64,000 bases of DNA, taken from the NCBI RefSeq assembly GCF_902706035.1, contig NZ_CACSJA010000006.1, positions 1-64,000 on the forward strand. The letters are read 5' to 3'. Origin of the DNA: Pantoea sp. 18069 (GTDB lineage: Bacteria; Pseudomonadota; Gammaproteobacteria; Burkholderiales; Burkholderiaceae_C). Position numbers and translations under genes: made by a program. Below, piece by piece: positions 16,491 to 25,625 of this stretch. Each line of letters opens with the position of its first letter. Within the stretch, counting starts at the first letter, position 1. The notes under the pieces were generated by a model. It did not search any database, had not been told where the DNA came from, and saw nothing but the letters and a program-made list of their open reading frames with translations.

Positions 16491-17225
16491 GCCGTGGCCC
16501 GCAGCCCTGCCAATGGCTACATGTTGCTGACATCGTCCAACACGCTGACCACCAACAAGGCCTTGTACTCCAAGCTCAACTTCGATCCACTGAACGATTT
16601 CGTGCCGATTGGCCGCATCGGCGAGGCACCCTTGGTGGTAGTGGTCAATGCCAAGTCGCCCTACCAGAGCCTGGGCGACATGATTGCCGCCGGCAAGGCC
16701 AAGCCGGATGCGCTGTCCTTCGAAACGGCCGGCGTCGGCAGCTCGGGCCATATGGCCAGCGAACTGCTGGTGCGTGCCGGCAACTTCGAGGCGGTGCATG
16801 TGCCCTACAAGGGCGGCTCCGCGGCCGTGACCGACTTGCTCGGCGGCCGTCTGGATTTCATGACCATCAATCCGCTGGAAGTTGTCAGCCATGTGAAGAA
16901 TGGCTCCCTGCGTGCCCTGGCCATGCTCAATGCCAAGGGCTCGCACCTGCTGCCCGAAGTCAAGACGGCCCAGTCGCTGGGCTACAACGTGCAGGCGACG
17001 GTGTGGTGGGGGCTCAATGCGCCCAAAGGCACGCCGCCTCAGGTCATAGAAACGCTGAACAAGGCCTTGAACACGGCCTTGGCAGCGCCCGAGGTCAAGA
17101 GCCGGCTCTCCGAGATCGGCGCCAGCCCCGTCGGCGGCACGCCGGGCGAGTTTGCGAAATTCATCCAGGCCGAGTCCGCCTCGCTTGGCGAACTGATCAA
17201 GGCGTCCGGCATCACGGCCGATTGA
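16490..17225 (+). pseudogene. N-truncated Bug-family binding protein
   Basis: The frame begins inside a Bug protein at ARSPANGYML and continues through LTTNKALYSKL, SFETAGVGSSGHMAS, VPYKGGSAAVTDLLGG and a normal C-terminus ending SGITAD. Missing are the signal peptide and the first lobe start (about 80 residues, including the carboxylate-binding AGGxxD loop), so export and ligand binding must both fail. Upstream sequence in the same frame is antisense LysR. It pairs with the LysR remnant as the two sides of one deletion. Confidence 0.85.
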
Positions 17226-17315
17226 AGGGACGCGCTGCGCGCGGTGGACGATGCTTGGGGAGAGAACTGGTGGCGTTGGCCACCACGTTGCGTATGACCT
17301 GTTGGAACGTCACAG

Positions 17316-18926
17316 CTAGGTGGCGTTGCCGGCGCGCCGAAATGCCACCGCATCCAGCTGAGACAGTGATACCTCGTCTGTCCTCAAACGGAACAGGCGC
17401 ATGGAGTTGCTGACGCCTTGTACTTGGCCGTGGACCGATTGTGCCGCTGCTGCCAGTTCTTCCACCATTGCTGCATTTTGTTGCGTGATGGCGTCCATGT
17501 GGGCCACCGCCTCGTTGATCTGGGAGATCCCGACCTTCTGCTCGCCTGCGGCGGTGCTGATCTCGTCGAGCACCGAGTTCATCTGGCCGATGGACCGTAG
17601 CACCGCCTGCATGCGCTCGCGTGCCTGGCCGGCACTGGCGACGCCGGCGCTGACGCGTGTACCAGATTCGACGATGAGTTCCTTGATGTCCTTGGCGGCA
17701 GACGTGGTGCGCTGCGCCAGTGCCCGCACTTCGGACGCCACCACCGCGAAGCCCCGTCCCTGGTCTCCTGCCCTGGCCGCCTCCACTGCGGCGTTCAACG
17801 CCAGGATATTCGTCTGAAATGCCACGCTCTCTATCAACTGGATGATATCTTCGATGCGTTTGGACGATGCAGCAATCCCTTCCATGGTGTTTGCGAGGTG
17901 CTGGACTGCTTCGTCGCTGCTGCGCGCGACTTCGGATGTCGCGTGGGCCATCTGAGCGCCATGGCTTGCCGAAATGGCGCTGTTCTGGATGGTGCCATTG
18001 ATTTCTTCCATGGAAGCTGCCGTCTGTTCCAGGCTGCTGGCCTGCGTCTCCGTGCGGGAGGAGAGGTCGTTATTCCCAGAGGCAATTTCCTGTACCGCCA
18101 CATCCAGATGGCTCACTTCCTGTCGCACGTCGCTCACGACCGTGCGCAAGTTCACGCTCAGTTGATTCAGTGCTTGTTGCAGTTGCCCCATCACGTCGGC
18201 GGCTCCCGTTTCCACGCTGCGAGACAAGTCGCCGGATGCGAGGCGGTTCGCATCCCTGATCAAGCGATGCAGGGGTTTGACGGCGAAGGCCTGGATGAGC
18301 GAAGCACTGGCCAACAGAGCCAGCACCGCTGCACCCAGCACGACGTAAACCGGTGCGCCCAGAAAATGCGGAATGACCACTGCTGCAATCGCTGCGGCTT
18401 GTGTGACCGTCAGCTTCATGGCCAAGGAGGGCTGGCTCAATCGTTTGAAGCATCCGGTCAATCCCTTGCGCACCAGGTGGCCGCCTTGGAGTCCTTGGCT
18501 CAGCCTTCCTGCGGCTTCCTCGCGCTTCAACTGCGCATACAGCGCCTCGGCCGTCCGAACCTGTTCCCGGCCGGGGACCGTTCGCACCGAGAGAAAACCC
18601 GTGATCTGGTTGCCATTCATCATGGGGGTGGCGTTCGCTTGCACCCAGTAGTGGTCTCCGTCCTTGCGTCGGTTCTTGACGAGGCCCGTCCATGGCAGAC
18701 CGGACTGTATCGTTTCCCACATGTCGCGGAACGCTTCGGAGGGCATATCCGGGTGCCGGACCATGTTGTGGGGCTGACCCAGCAGTTCGTCCCGCTGGAA
18801 GCCGCTGACCTGAATGAACGCATGGTTGCAATAGGTGATCCTTCCTTTGCGGTCGGTCACGGACACGAGCGTTTCATCCGGGGAAAACGTGAATTCCCGC
18901 TGGGAGATAGGAAGATTGTTGCGCAT
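17316..18926 (-). CDS. PAS-containing methyl-accepting chemotaxis protein (Aer-like)
   Basis: 536 residues. An N-terminal cytoplasmic PAS domain (SVTDRKGRITYCNHAFIQVS, QPHNMVRHPDMP, NRRKDGDHYW) of the Aer type, probably FAD-binding and sensing redox or oxygen, is followed by two closely spaced membrane helices near residues 175-215, a HAMP region (FAVKPLHRLIRDANRLASGD) and a full signalling domain whose hairpin tip reads [20 protein letters not shown]. No periplasmic sensor domain. It has a paralogue at 47729-49273 with the same layout, and is monocistronic. Family knowledge: such receptors steer aerotaxis through CheA/CheW. Confidence 0.92.
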   Translation of the reverse strand: MRNNLPISQREFTFSPDETLVSVTDRKGRITYCNHAFIQVSGFQRDELLGQPHNMVRHPDMPSEAFRDMWETIQSGLPWTGLVKNRRKDGDHYWVQANATPMMNGNQITGFLSVRTVPGREQVRTAEALYAQLKREEAAGRLSQGLQGGHLVRKGLTGCFKRLSQPSLAMKLTVTQAAAIAAVVIPHFLGAPVYVVLGAAVLALLASASLIQAFAVKPLHRLIRDANRLASGDLSRSVETGAADVMGQLQQALNQLSVNLRTVVSDVRQEVSHLDVAVQEIASGNNDLSSRTETQASSLEQTAASMEEINGTIQNSAISASHGAQMAHATSEVARSSDEAVQHLANTMEGIAASSKRIEDIIQLIESVAFQTNILALNAAVEAARAGDQGRGFAVVASEVRALAQRTTSAAKDIKELIVESGTRVSAGVASAGQARERMQAVLRSIGQMNSVLDEISTAAGEQKVGISQINEAVAHMDAITQQNAAMVEELAAAAQSVHGQVQGVSNSMRLFRLRTDEVSLSQLDAVAFRRAGNAT

Positions 18927-19353
18927 GAAGGTCTATGAAATTGATATGAAAATTGATTCAAAGCCAGGGTGTCGATAAAATTTTCCTATTTTATGGTTGA
19001 GGTGATTGTTTTGTTCGATAGGAATGACAAATGTGATTGATTAAAGTTTTTGTCTTGCAATAGGCGTTGCCTGGGGCATCTGAAGACGGCGTATCGCTGG
19101 AGCGCGCGCCTGCTGCGGGACAGCTTGCCCGCTGTCACCTCGTATCCGGAAAACTGGGGAGTGGTCAGTGGAGAAAGCAGCGTGACAGGCCATCCAGCCC
19201 TTCGGCCTCCAGACCATTTTTCTTAGATCGTGAACACGTTCTGAGGGCGTAGGCAATGCGCAAAACGCGCGCGCAGCGCGGCCGCGTCTACGCTTTCCTC
19301 TCATTTGCGGGCGACCGCATGGCCGAACACAAGGAAATCGATCCGCATGCTGA
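18927..19353. other. non-coding stretch with a solo element end
   Basis: An AT-rich leader of the receptor gene (18927-19050) is followed by sequence without a convincing gene. At 19224-19240 lies TTAGATCGTGAACACGTTC, which matches one end of the 265-bp elements at 15131 and 57742 including its TTA. No matching second end is seen nearby, so it is probably the scar of a decayed copy. Confidence 0.5.
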
Positions 19354-19797
19354 TTGCTGCGGTGCAGGCCCCGCGTGTCGTTACCCGGGTCCGATTGCGA
19401 TCCTGCAGGCGTGGTCTATACCGGCAGGTTCACCGACTACGTCTTGGACTCGGTCTCACTTTTCTATGTCGAGCTGAGCGATGGGCATCCGGCGCAGTGG
19501 CGCAAATCGCTGGGCGTGGACACGCCTTGCAAAGGCATGGAGCTGGAGTTTCACCGCGCGCTTTGGCCCGAAGAGGAGTTCGAGATGCGGCTGGATGTTT
19601 CGGCGGTTCGCGAGCACAGCTACGACATCTGCATCGAGGCTACGCAGCCAGAAGGCGTACGCATCTTCAGCGCACGGTTCTCGCCTATCTGCATGCGACG
19701 CGACGCTCGGGTCCGGGCGCCGATTCCTGCGGCCCTGCATGCCGCACTTGCACCATTTCTGTTGGAGCACGACTCCAGCCAAGGATCTCCGCAATGA
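19354..19797 (+). CDS. hotdog-fold acyl-CoA thioesterase, 5' end uncertain
   Basis: About 140 residues of the YbgC/FadM thioesterase type: SDCDPAGVVYTGRFTDYV holds the catalytic Asp of the DxDxxG-like motif, followed by WRKSLGVDTPCKGME and EFEMRLDVSAVREHSYD. No good start exists: TTG 19354 comes immediately after an in-frame TGA, and GTG 19375 leaves only six residues before the motif. The 5' end may therefore be damaged. Its stop overlaps the ATG of the maleate isomerase remnant (ATGA at 19794-19797), so the pair was once one operon, perhaps making or clearing a small acyl-CoA. Confidence 0.6.
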   Translation: MLRCRPRVSLPGSDCDPAGVVYTGRFTDYVLDSVSLFYVELSDGHPAQWRKSLGVDTPCKGMELEFHRALWPEEEFEMRLDVSAVREHSYDICIEATQPEGVRIFSARFSPICMRRDARVRAPIPAALHAALAPFLLEHDSSQGSPQ

Positions 19798-20059
19798 ATT
19801 CGCCTTTTCGCATCGGCCAGATCGTGCCGAGCTCCAACACGACGATGGAGACCGAGATCCCGGCCATGTTGCGGGCACGGGAAGCGCTGCATCCGGAGCG
19901 CTTTAGTTTCCACTCCACTCCAGTCGCATGCGCATGCGCATGCACCGAGTGACCGCGGAAGAGCTGGCTGCGATGAACCGGGAAGGCCTGCGCTGTGCCG
20001 CGGAACTGGCAGATACCCGGGTGGACGTGATGAGCACCGCCTGCCCATTGAGAAAATAA
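19794..20059 (+). pseudogene. maleate isomerase / arylmalonate-decarboxylase family remnant
   Basis: The start MNSPFRIGQIVPSSNTTMET is typical of maleate cis-trans isomerases of the Asp/Glu racemase superfamily. After SFHS the frame is broken: CTCCA is present twice in tandem, a 5-base duplication that leads to a stop ~10 codons later. In the shifted frame the family sequence resumes as MRMHRVTAEELAAMN and DVMSTAC, which reaches the first catalytic Cys. It is then cut off by unrelated sequence at about 20045. The product is thus inactive on two counts. Confidence 0.8.
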
Positions 20060-20249
20060 AGGGCCTGCGCACGACGCGCAGGGCACCGAGAGGATGGCGC
20101 GCGGCATGCGAGCGCAAGGGCTGCTGCGCTGCTGCTTCAATCTTGGCGATCACATCGCTTGCGGCATGGATGGACCCCACCTCTTTCCACGGTTGCGCAT
20201 GCAGGCGGTCGGCAAGGGGTTTCGCACAGGCGTCCTGACCTGCGCCCTG

Positions 20250-20855
20250 TCAACCGTCAACCGGCTCAGTGGCTGCCACTGAAGGGCGTTGCTGCATCTG
20301 CGCAAACCATGTGGCAAGCTGGGGGGCCTTTTCGCGCCAGGCGAAGCTGTCGAAGCGGTAGTCCAGGTAGCCGAGTGCGCAGACCAGCGTCAGATGGCCA
20401 ATGCCGAAAGAACTGGCACTGAGTGCGCCGACCTCGCCCTCCAGCAACTGCAAGCTGGCCCGGGTCTTGAGTTCGAACGCCGCCAGCAAGGCCGTCAGCG
20501 GCGCGGCGCGCTCGCGTTCATTGCGCCAAAGAATCAAGGCATCCAGCAAGCCGTCGCCGAGCGCATGCCAGCGCAGCGCGGCCCAGCGGGCCCGGCTTTC
20601 CTTGGGGAACAGTGAGCCGCCCGCGCGGCTGTCCAGGTATTCACAAATGACCACCGAATCAAACAGCGTCTGGCCGTCGTCCAGCACCAGCGTGGGAATC
20701 TTCGACAGGGGATTGGCCTGCATCAGCGCGGCATTGGGCTTGAGCATGGCGGCCACGGAGCGAACCAGCTCCAGCTGGGGCACCAGCTGCAGCTCATGGG
20801 CGCAGATCATGACTTTTCGCACATAAGGCGATTTGGGAGACCAGTGCAGTTGCAT
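20250..20855 (-). CDS. glutathione S-transferase family protein
   Basis: 201 residues. The N-terminal thioredoxin-like domain (SPKSPYVRKVMICAHEL, NPLSKIPTLVLDDG with the cis-Pro, then DSVVICEYLD, the glutathione-gamma-glutamyl-binding Asp/Ser region) is followed by an all-helical domain. The ATG at 20855 fits the family exactly. It lies 70 bases downstream of the CoA-transferase gene in the same direction, so the two may be co-transcribed. Substrate unknown; many GSTs in catabolic clusters act as isomerases or dehalogenases. Confidence 0.88.
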   Translation of the reverse strand: MQLHWSPKSPYVRKVMICAHELQLVPQLELVRSVAAMLKPNAALMQANPLSKIPTLVLDDGQTLFDSVVICEYLDSRAGGSLFPKESRARWAALRWHALGDGLLDALILWRNERERAAPLTALLAAFELKTRASLQLLEGEVGALSASSFGIGHLTLVCALGYLDYRFDSFAWREKAPQLATWFAQMQQRPSVAATEPVDG

Positions 20856-20925
20856 AGAAAAAGAGAGAGCTAAAAACGAAAGAGGGTCTGTGCCAGCGCG
20901 ATGGCGGCCTTGGGTCAGCCTGGTG

Positions 20926-22164
20926 CTACAACACGCCGGCTGCCTGCAGCTTGTCGATGCGCTCGGCCGAATAGCCCAGCTCTTCGAGTACCTGCCGCGA
21001 ATGCTGTCCCAGCAAGGGGGGGGCCGCGAGGTCCTGCAAAGGAGTCTGCGCGAAACGCATGGGGCTGGACACCTGCGGAATCTGCACACCGCAGGGATGC
21101 GGCACATATTTGAGCATGCCGCGGGCCTTGACTTGCGGGTCCTCGAAGACCTCGGGCACCGAGTTGATGGCGCCGCAGGGAACGCCGGCGCCGTCGAGCG
21201 CTGCGATCAGGTCGGCGCGTGGGCGCTGGGCGAACGCGTGGCGCAACATGGCCGACAGGATCTGGATATTGCGCACCCGCTGGGCATTGGTGGCAAAACG
21301 CGCATCCTGTGCCCACTCGGCATGGCCCAGCACGGCGCACAGCTTGGCAAACTGCCCGTCGTTGCCCACCACCAGAATGGCGTCGCCATCGGCGCAGGCG
21401 TAGACATCCTGCGGCTGGATATTCGGGTGCGCATTGCCATTGCGCTGGGGGACCTTGCCCGACACCAGGTAATTCATCGCCTGGTTGGCCAGCGTTGCCA
21501 CCTGCACATCGAGCATGGCGATGTCGATGGCGTCGCCCACGCCGCTCTGGTCGCGTCTGGCCACGGCCGCGAGCACCGCCACCGCGGTGTACATGCCGGT
21601 CATCAGGTCCACGATGGGCACGCCGACCTTTTGCGGGCCGCCGCCTGGCTGGCCGTCGCGCTCGCCTGTCACGCTCATCAGGCCGCCCATGGCCTGGATC
21701 AGGAAGTCATAGGCGGGCTGGTCGCGGCGCGGCCCGGTCTGGCCAAATCCGGTGACCGAGCAATAGATGAGCCGCGGATTGATCTTGCGCAGGCTGGCCT
21801 CGTCCAGGCCGTAGCGCGCCAGGGTGCCGGCCTTGTAGTTTTCCAGCACGATGTCCGACTGCAGGGCCAGGTCGCGCACGATCTGCTGGCCTTCGGCGGT
21901 GTCCAGGCTCACGGTGATGGAGCGTTTGCCGCGGTTCACCGCAAGGTAGTAGCCGGCTTCCCTGGTTTCCTGGCCCTCGGCATCCTTGAGAAACGGCGGG
22001 CCCCAGGAGCGCGTGTCGTCGCCTGCGCCCGGTCGCTCCACCTTGGTGACCGTGGCGCCAAGATCGGCCAGAATCTGCCCCGCCCAGGGCGCCGCAAGAA
22101 TGCGGCTCAGGTCCAGCACCCGCAGGTGCGACAACGGGCCAGAGGCCACTTTGGCATTGGTCAT
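20926..22164 (-). CDS. family III (CaiB/BaiF) CoA transferase
   Basis: 412 residues. Enzymes of this family move CoA between carboxylic acids. Seen: the N-terminal RILAAPWAGQILADLGATV, VTKVERPGAGDDTRSWGPPF, the NRGKRSITVSLDT strand, and GVPIVDLMTGMYTA, which should carry the catalytic Asp, then a C-terminal FEDPQVKARGML. It is divergent from the Bug gene at 22340, whose operon contains an enolase-type enzyme, a CMD-like protein and an amidohydrolase. It likely activates an acid from that pathway as a CoA ester; the enoyl-CoA hydratase at 29046 is a candidate next step. Confidence 0.9.
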   Translation of the reverse strand: MTNAKVASGPLSHLRVLDLSRILAAPWAGQILADLGATVTKVERPGAGDDTRSWGPPFLKDAEGQETREAGYYLAVNRGKRSITVSLDTAEGQQIVRDLALQSDIVLENYKAGTLARYGLDEASLRKINPRLIYCSVTGFGQTGPRRDQPAYDFLIQAMGGLMSVTGERDGQPGGGPQKVGVPIVDLMTGMYTAVAVLAAVARRDQSGVGDAIDIAMLDVQVATLANQAMNYLVSGKVPQRNGNAHPNIQPQDVYACADGDAILVVGNDGQFAKLCAVLGHAEWAQDARFATNAQRVRNIQILSAMLRHAFAQRPRADLIAALDGAGVPCGAINSVPEVFEDPQVKARGMLKYVPHPCGVQIPQVSSPMRFAQTPLQDLAAPPLLGQHSRQVLEELGYSAERIDKLQAAGVL

Positions 22165-22339
22165 CGGAAAGACTCCAGTCAGCTATGCAATGCCTGGACT
22201 TTAGGTCTGGCGCCGCGCAGCGCCTAGCCGTGCCGGCGGCAATTCTGAGATGCTCCGATGCGCATAGCAGGCTTGTGAATTGCAGGCCTTACTGCGGCGG
22301 GTTGCCCTGTCTAGACTTGCCGCAAAGGAGACAGAGACC

Positions 22340-23308
22340 ATGCATAGACGTACTTTTGCCACCCTCATCGCCGCCGTAGGCCCACTTTTCGCGAGTGGTG
22401 CCGCCCTGGCGGACAACTGGCCCGGCAAGCCCCTGAAGCTCATCGTTCCGTATGCCGCAGGGGGCCCGACCGACGCCATCGCCCGCATGATAGGCACCAA
22501 GATGGCTTCGGCGCTGGGCCAGCCCATCGTGGTCGACAACCGTGCCGGTGCCGGCGGCACCATCGGTGTCGATGCTGCTGCCAAATCCCCGGCCGATGGC
22601 TATCACTTTGCACTGGTCGCGCCTGGCCCGCTGGCCGGCATGCCCAATCTCACCAGGGTGCCGTATGCACTGGAGCAACTGGAGTTTCTTACGCTGGCGG
22701 CACGCATTCCCAGCGTGATCGTGGTGAGTCGCAAATCGGGCATTACCTCGCTCGAGCAGCTCATTGCCAAGGCCAAGGCTGCACCGGACAGCCTGAACTA
22801 CAGCTCTGCCGGCGCCGGCACCACGCCCCACATCGGTTTCGAGCTCTTCAAGCGCGAAACCGGCGTTGCCATCATGCATGTGCCATACAAAGGCGCGGCG
22901 CCCGCGATCAGCGCGGTGCTCTCGGGCGAAGTGCAGATGACGATGGTCGACCTGCTTCCCATCTTGCCGTTTGCCGCCAACGGCAATCTGGTGGTGTTGG
23001 CCGTTGCCGGCAAGACCCGTGCGCCGCAACTGCCCGATGTTCCCACCACGCTGGAGCTGGGATTGCCGAATGTGCTGATGGAGACGACGTATGGGCTGAT
23101 CGCGCCCAAAGGAATTCCTGCCGGGGTACAGGCCAAGCTGCGCGACGCGGCACTGGCCGCCATCAATTCGCCCGAGATGAAGGCGCAGTTCCTCAAGCAA
23201 GGGGCCATCGCGGCCACCTCCACGAGTGCGGAGTACCGCAGCTTGATGCAGGCCGAGTCCGACAAATGGCGCGGCGTGATTGCCAGCGCAAAAATCACGC
23301 TGGACTGA
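22340..23308 (+). CDS. Bug-family TTT solute-binding protein
   Basis: 322 residues. The signal peptide HRRTFATLIAAVGPLFASG ends near ALADN. Bug landmarks: LIVPYAAGGPTDAIARMI, VVDNRAGAGG, KSPADGYHF, SSAGAGTTPH, VPYKGAAPAISAVLSG. AAAGGAGA sits before the ATG. It heads a run of plus-strand catabolic genes and is divergent from the CoA transferase; the enolase-type gene follows 19 bases later, so the two are almost certainly co-transcribed. No TctA/TctB nearby. Confidence 0.92.
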   Translation: MHRRTFATLIAAVGPLFASGAALADNWPGKPLKLIVPYAAGGPTDAIARMIGTKMASALGQPIVVDNRAGAGGTIGVDAAAKSPADGYHFALVAPGPLAGMPNLTRVPYALEQLEFLTLAARIPSVIVVSRKSGITSLEQLIAKAKAAPDSLNYSSAGAGTTPHIGFELFKRETGVAIMHVPYKGAAPAISAVLSGEVQMTMVDLLPILPFAANGNLVVLAVAGKTRAPQLPDVPTTLELGLPNVLMETTYGLIAPKGIPAGVQAKLRDAALAAINSPEMKAQFLKQGAIAATSTSAEYRSLMQAESDKWRGVIASAKITLD

Positions 23309-23327
23309 TGCACGCCAAGGATTGCCC

Positions 23328-24395
23328 ATGAAGATTGCCCACGCCACAGTCAAGCCGTGCATTCAGGGGCTGGCTGACCCGCAATGGAAGTTTGCCCGCG
23401 CGCAGGTGCCGCGTCTTGAAGGGGCGGTATTGCAGTTGCAGGACGAGGACGGCCACACCGGCCTCGGCTATGTGCACGCGATTCCCGCCATCTCCACGCA
23501 TGGCGCTGGCGCGCTCGAGGCCCTCGAGTTCCTCGCGCCGCGGCTGGTCGGACGGCGTGCCGACGACATTGCTGCGGTGATGGAGGAGGTGGATGCGACG
23601 CTGGCCTTCAACCCCACGGTCAAGGCCGGCATCGACATGGCGCTGCACGACCTGCTGGCGCGTCGCCTGGGGGTTGCGGTGCATGTGCTGCTGGGCGGGA
23701 AGATGCGCGATGGCGTGGTGCTGTCGCGCATTCTGCCCATCAAACCGCCGGACGAGATGGCGGCGCTCGCGGCACGGCTGGCGGCAGAGGGTTATCGCCA
23801 GCTCAAGCTCAAGCTGGCGGGAGATACGGCAACCGATATCCAGCGCATCGCAGCGGTGCGCGCGGCGGTGGGGCCCGATGTGGCGCTGACGCTCGATCCC
23901 AACCAGTCCTACCACGCCAAACAGCTGATCGGCGCGTTTGCCCGGATGGAGCGCTACGACATTGCGCTGATCGAGCAGCCCGTTCCTGCGGCCGACATTG
24001 CGGGCCTGGCGTTGCTCACCCGCACGCTGCCGGTGGCCATCGAGGCCGACGAAAGCGCGCAAAGCGTGCGCGATGTGTTCCGGCTGGTGTCCGAACGGGT
24101 GGTCGATGTGATCAACCTCAAGGTCACGAATCTCGGAGGGCTGCGCCACTTCATGGAAGCGGTGCGCATCTGCGAGGCGGGGCAGGTGGCCTGTCGCGTG
24201 GGCGCGGCGTTCGGGCCGGCGCTGATGCAGGCCATGGCGCTGCAGGCCGCCTGTATCCCGAAGGCGCTGCCCTATGCGTGCGAGCTTTCGGAGCACCTGC
24301 ATCTGCAGGACGATCCGTTCACGGCCCTGCCGGTGCACGCCGGCCGCTTGTCCCTGCCCGGCGGGGCGGGCTGCGGCGTGAGCTACCGCAGCTGA
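23328..24395 (+). CDS. muconate-cycloisomerase-type enolase-superfamily enzyme
   Basis: 355 residues. The catalytic pattern is that of the muconate lactonizing subgroup: KLK in RQLKLKLAG, metal ligands Asp (LTLDPNQSY), Glu (LIEQPVP) and Asp/Glu (IEADESAQ), and the second Lys in INLKVTNLGG. This differs from the enolase-type protein at 3407, which has an Asp-His dyad. Members include cycloisomerases, dipeptide epimerases and o-succinylbenzoate synthases. A CMD-like protein and a LigI-like hydrolase lie downstream, which is consistent with lactone chemistry on a dicarboxylate, though the substrate cannot be read from sequence. Confidence 0.87.
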   Translation: MKIAHATVKPCIQGLADPQWKFARAQVPRLEGAVLQLQDEDGHTGLGYVHAIPAISTHGAGALEALEFLAPRLVGRRADDIAAVMEEVDATLAFNPTVKAGIDMALHDLLARRLGVAVHVLLGGKMRDGVVLSRILPIKPPDEMAALAARLAAEGYRQLKLKLAGDTATDIQRIAAVRAAVGPDVALTLDPNQSYHAKQLIGAFARMERYDIALIEQPVPAADIAGLALLTRTLPVAIEADESAQSVRDVFRLVSERVVDVINLKVTNLGGLRHFMEAVRICEAGQVACRVGAAFGPALMQAMALQAACIPKALPYACELSEHLHLQDDPFTALPVHAGRLSLPGGAGCGVSYRS

Positions 24396-24535
24396 CGATG
24401 GGCGCAGGCAGCCCGGCCGGCTGCCGTCGCGGCAAAGGCAGACATGGAGCGTGGTCTGCGCATGGCTGCACGCACCGTGGTGCCGGCCTCGGGCAGATGG
24501 ATGACGATTTCAATAATTATCAGGAGACAACCGCC

Positions 24536-25585
24536 ATGACATTTCCCGAACGCTTCCCCGGCGGCCTTTGCGGCCCCGCGTCTTTCAGCGCTGCCTCTGT
24601 TGCCAGCGTGCGCCGGCGCCAGTTGACGCTGGCACTGGCGACGGCCGCGTTATGTACCGTCGCTCCGGCCCTGGCCAAGGCACAGGGGTTTCCCGACAAG
24701 CCGCTGCGGCTGGTCGTTCCATTTCCTGCGGGGGGCGCCGCCGACATGATGGCGCGCGGCATGGCGCAGCGTCTGGGCACGGAGCTGGGGCGCCAGGTGA
24801 TCATTGACAACCGGGGCGGCGCCGGCGGCACCACGGCTGCGGAGGCCGTCGCACGCGCCCCTGCCGATGGCTATACCCTGTTCTTTGCGACCATGGGCAC
24901 GCATGCCATCAACCCGGCGCTGTATGCCAGGTTGCGCTACGACCCGGTGAAAGACTTTGCCCCGGTAGCGCTCACGCACACCACCCCGCGCGTGCTGGTG
25001 GTCGGCGCCTCGGTGCCGGCGCGCGATGTCAAGGAACTGGTTGCGCTGGCCAGGCAAAAGCCCGGGGTGCTGACCTACGGCTCGGCCGGCAATGGCAGCT
25101 CCAGCCATCTGTCGGGCGCGCTGTTCGAATCCCTGGCCGGGGTGGACATGATGCATGTGCCGTACAAGGGCAGTGCGCCGCTGCTCACCGATGTGCTGGC
25201 CGGGCGGGTCGACATGACGTTCGACTCCTATACCGTCTACGAAGAGCACATTCGCAGCGGGCGCGCACGCGCGCTGGCCGTGACCTCGCGCACCCGGTTG
25301 AGTTCGCTGCCCGACATCCCCACCCTGGCCGAGTCGGGGCTGGCCGGCTACGACGTCTCCAACTGGCTGGGTGTGATGGCACCGGCCAACACCCCCCAAG
25401 CCGTCATCGACAAATTGAATGCGGCGCTGGTGCGCGCCATGGCCACGCCCGAGTTGCGCAAGCAACTCACCCAGCTAGGCATAGAGCCGGCGTCCAGCAG
25501 TCCCGAAGAATTCGCCCGGCTGGTGCGCGACGAGATCCCCAAGTGGCGCGCCATCGTCAAGCAGTCCGGTGCGAAACTGGACTGA
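24536..25585 (+). CDS. Bug-family TTT solute-binding protein
   Basis: 349 residues with an unusually long N-region before the hydrophobic signal core (LALATAALCTVAPALAKAQ). Bug motifs: LVVPFPAGGAADMMARGM, IDNRGGAGG, APADGYTLF, TYGSAGNGSSSHLSG, VPYKGSAPLLTDVLAG. The ATG at 24536 follows CAGGAGA; an in-frame ATG at 24497 is possible but lacks a ribosome site. It is the second Bug gene of the same cluster, only 1.2 kb after the first, so the operon may import two related acids or use one protein as a sensor. Confidence 0.9.
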   Translation: MTFPERFPGGLCGPASFSAASVASVRRRQLTLALATAALCTVAPALAKAQGFPDKPLRLVVPFPAGGAADMMARGMAQRLGTELGRQVIIDNRGGAGGTTAAEAVARAPADGYTLFFATMGTHAINPALYARLRYDPVKDFAPVALTHTTPRVLVVGASVPARDVKELVALARQKPGVLTYGSAGNGSSSHLSGALFESLAGVDMMHVPYKGSAPLLTDVLAGRVDMTFDSYTVYEEHIRSGRARALAVTSRTRLSSLPDIPTLAESGLAGYDVSNWLGVMAPANTPQAVIDKLNAALVRAMATPELRKQLTQLGIEPASSSPEEFARLVRDEIPKWRAIVKQSGAKLD

Positions 25586-25625
25586 TGGCCAGCGCCATCG
25601 ACGACCGATCATGGAATGGAAAGCT

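Noticed and set aside
17268..17285. A TGGTGGC/GCCACCA hairpin between the Bug remnant and the chemoreceptor
   Set aside because: There is no T-tract, so it cannot be called a terminator with confidence.
19041..19240. A minus-strand frame of about 60-80 codons before the thioesterase
   Set aside because: No ribosome site and no recognised family, and the solo element end lies inside it.
20060..20249. A minus-strand fragment reading LADRLHAQPWKEVGS and HAASDVIAKIEAAAQ
   Set aside because: It looks somewhat like coding sequence but has no start, is closed by stops and could not be tied to a family. Left out as a feature.
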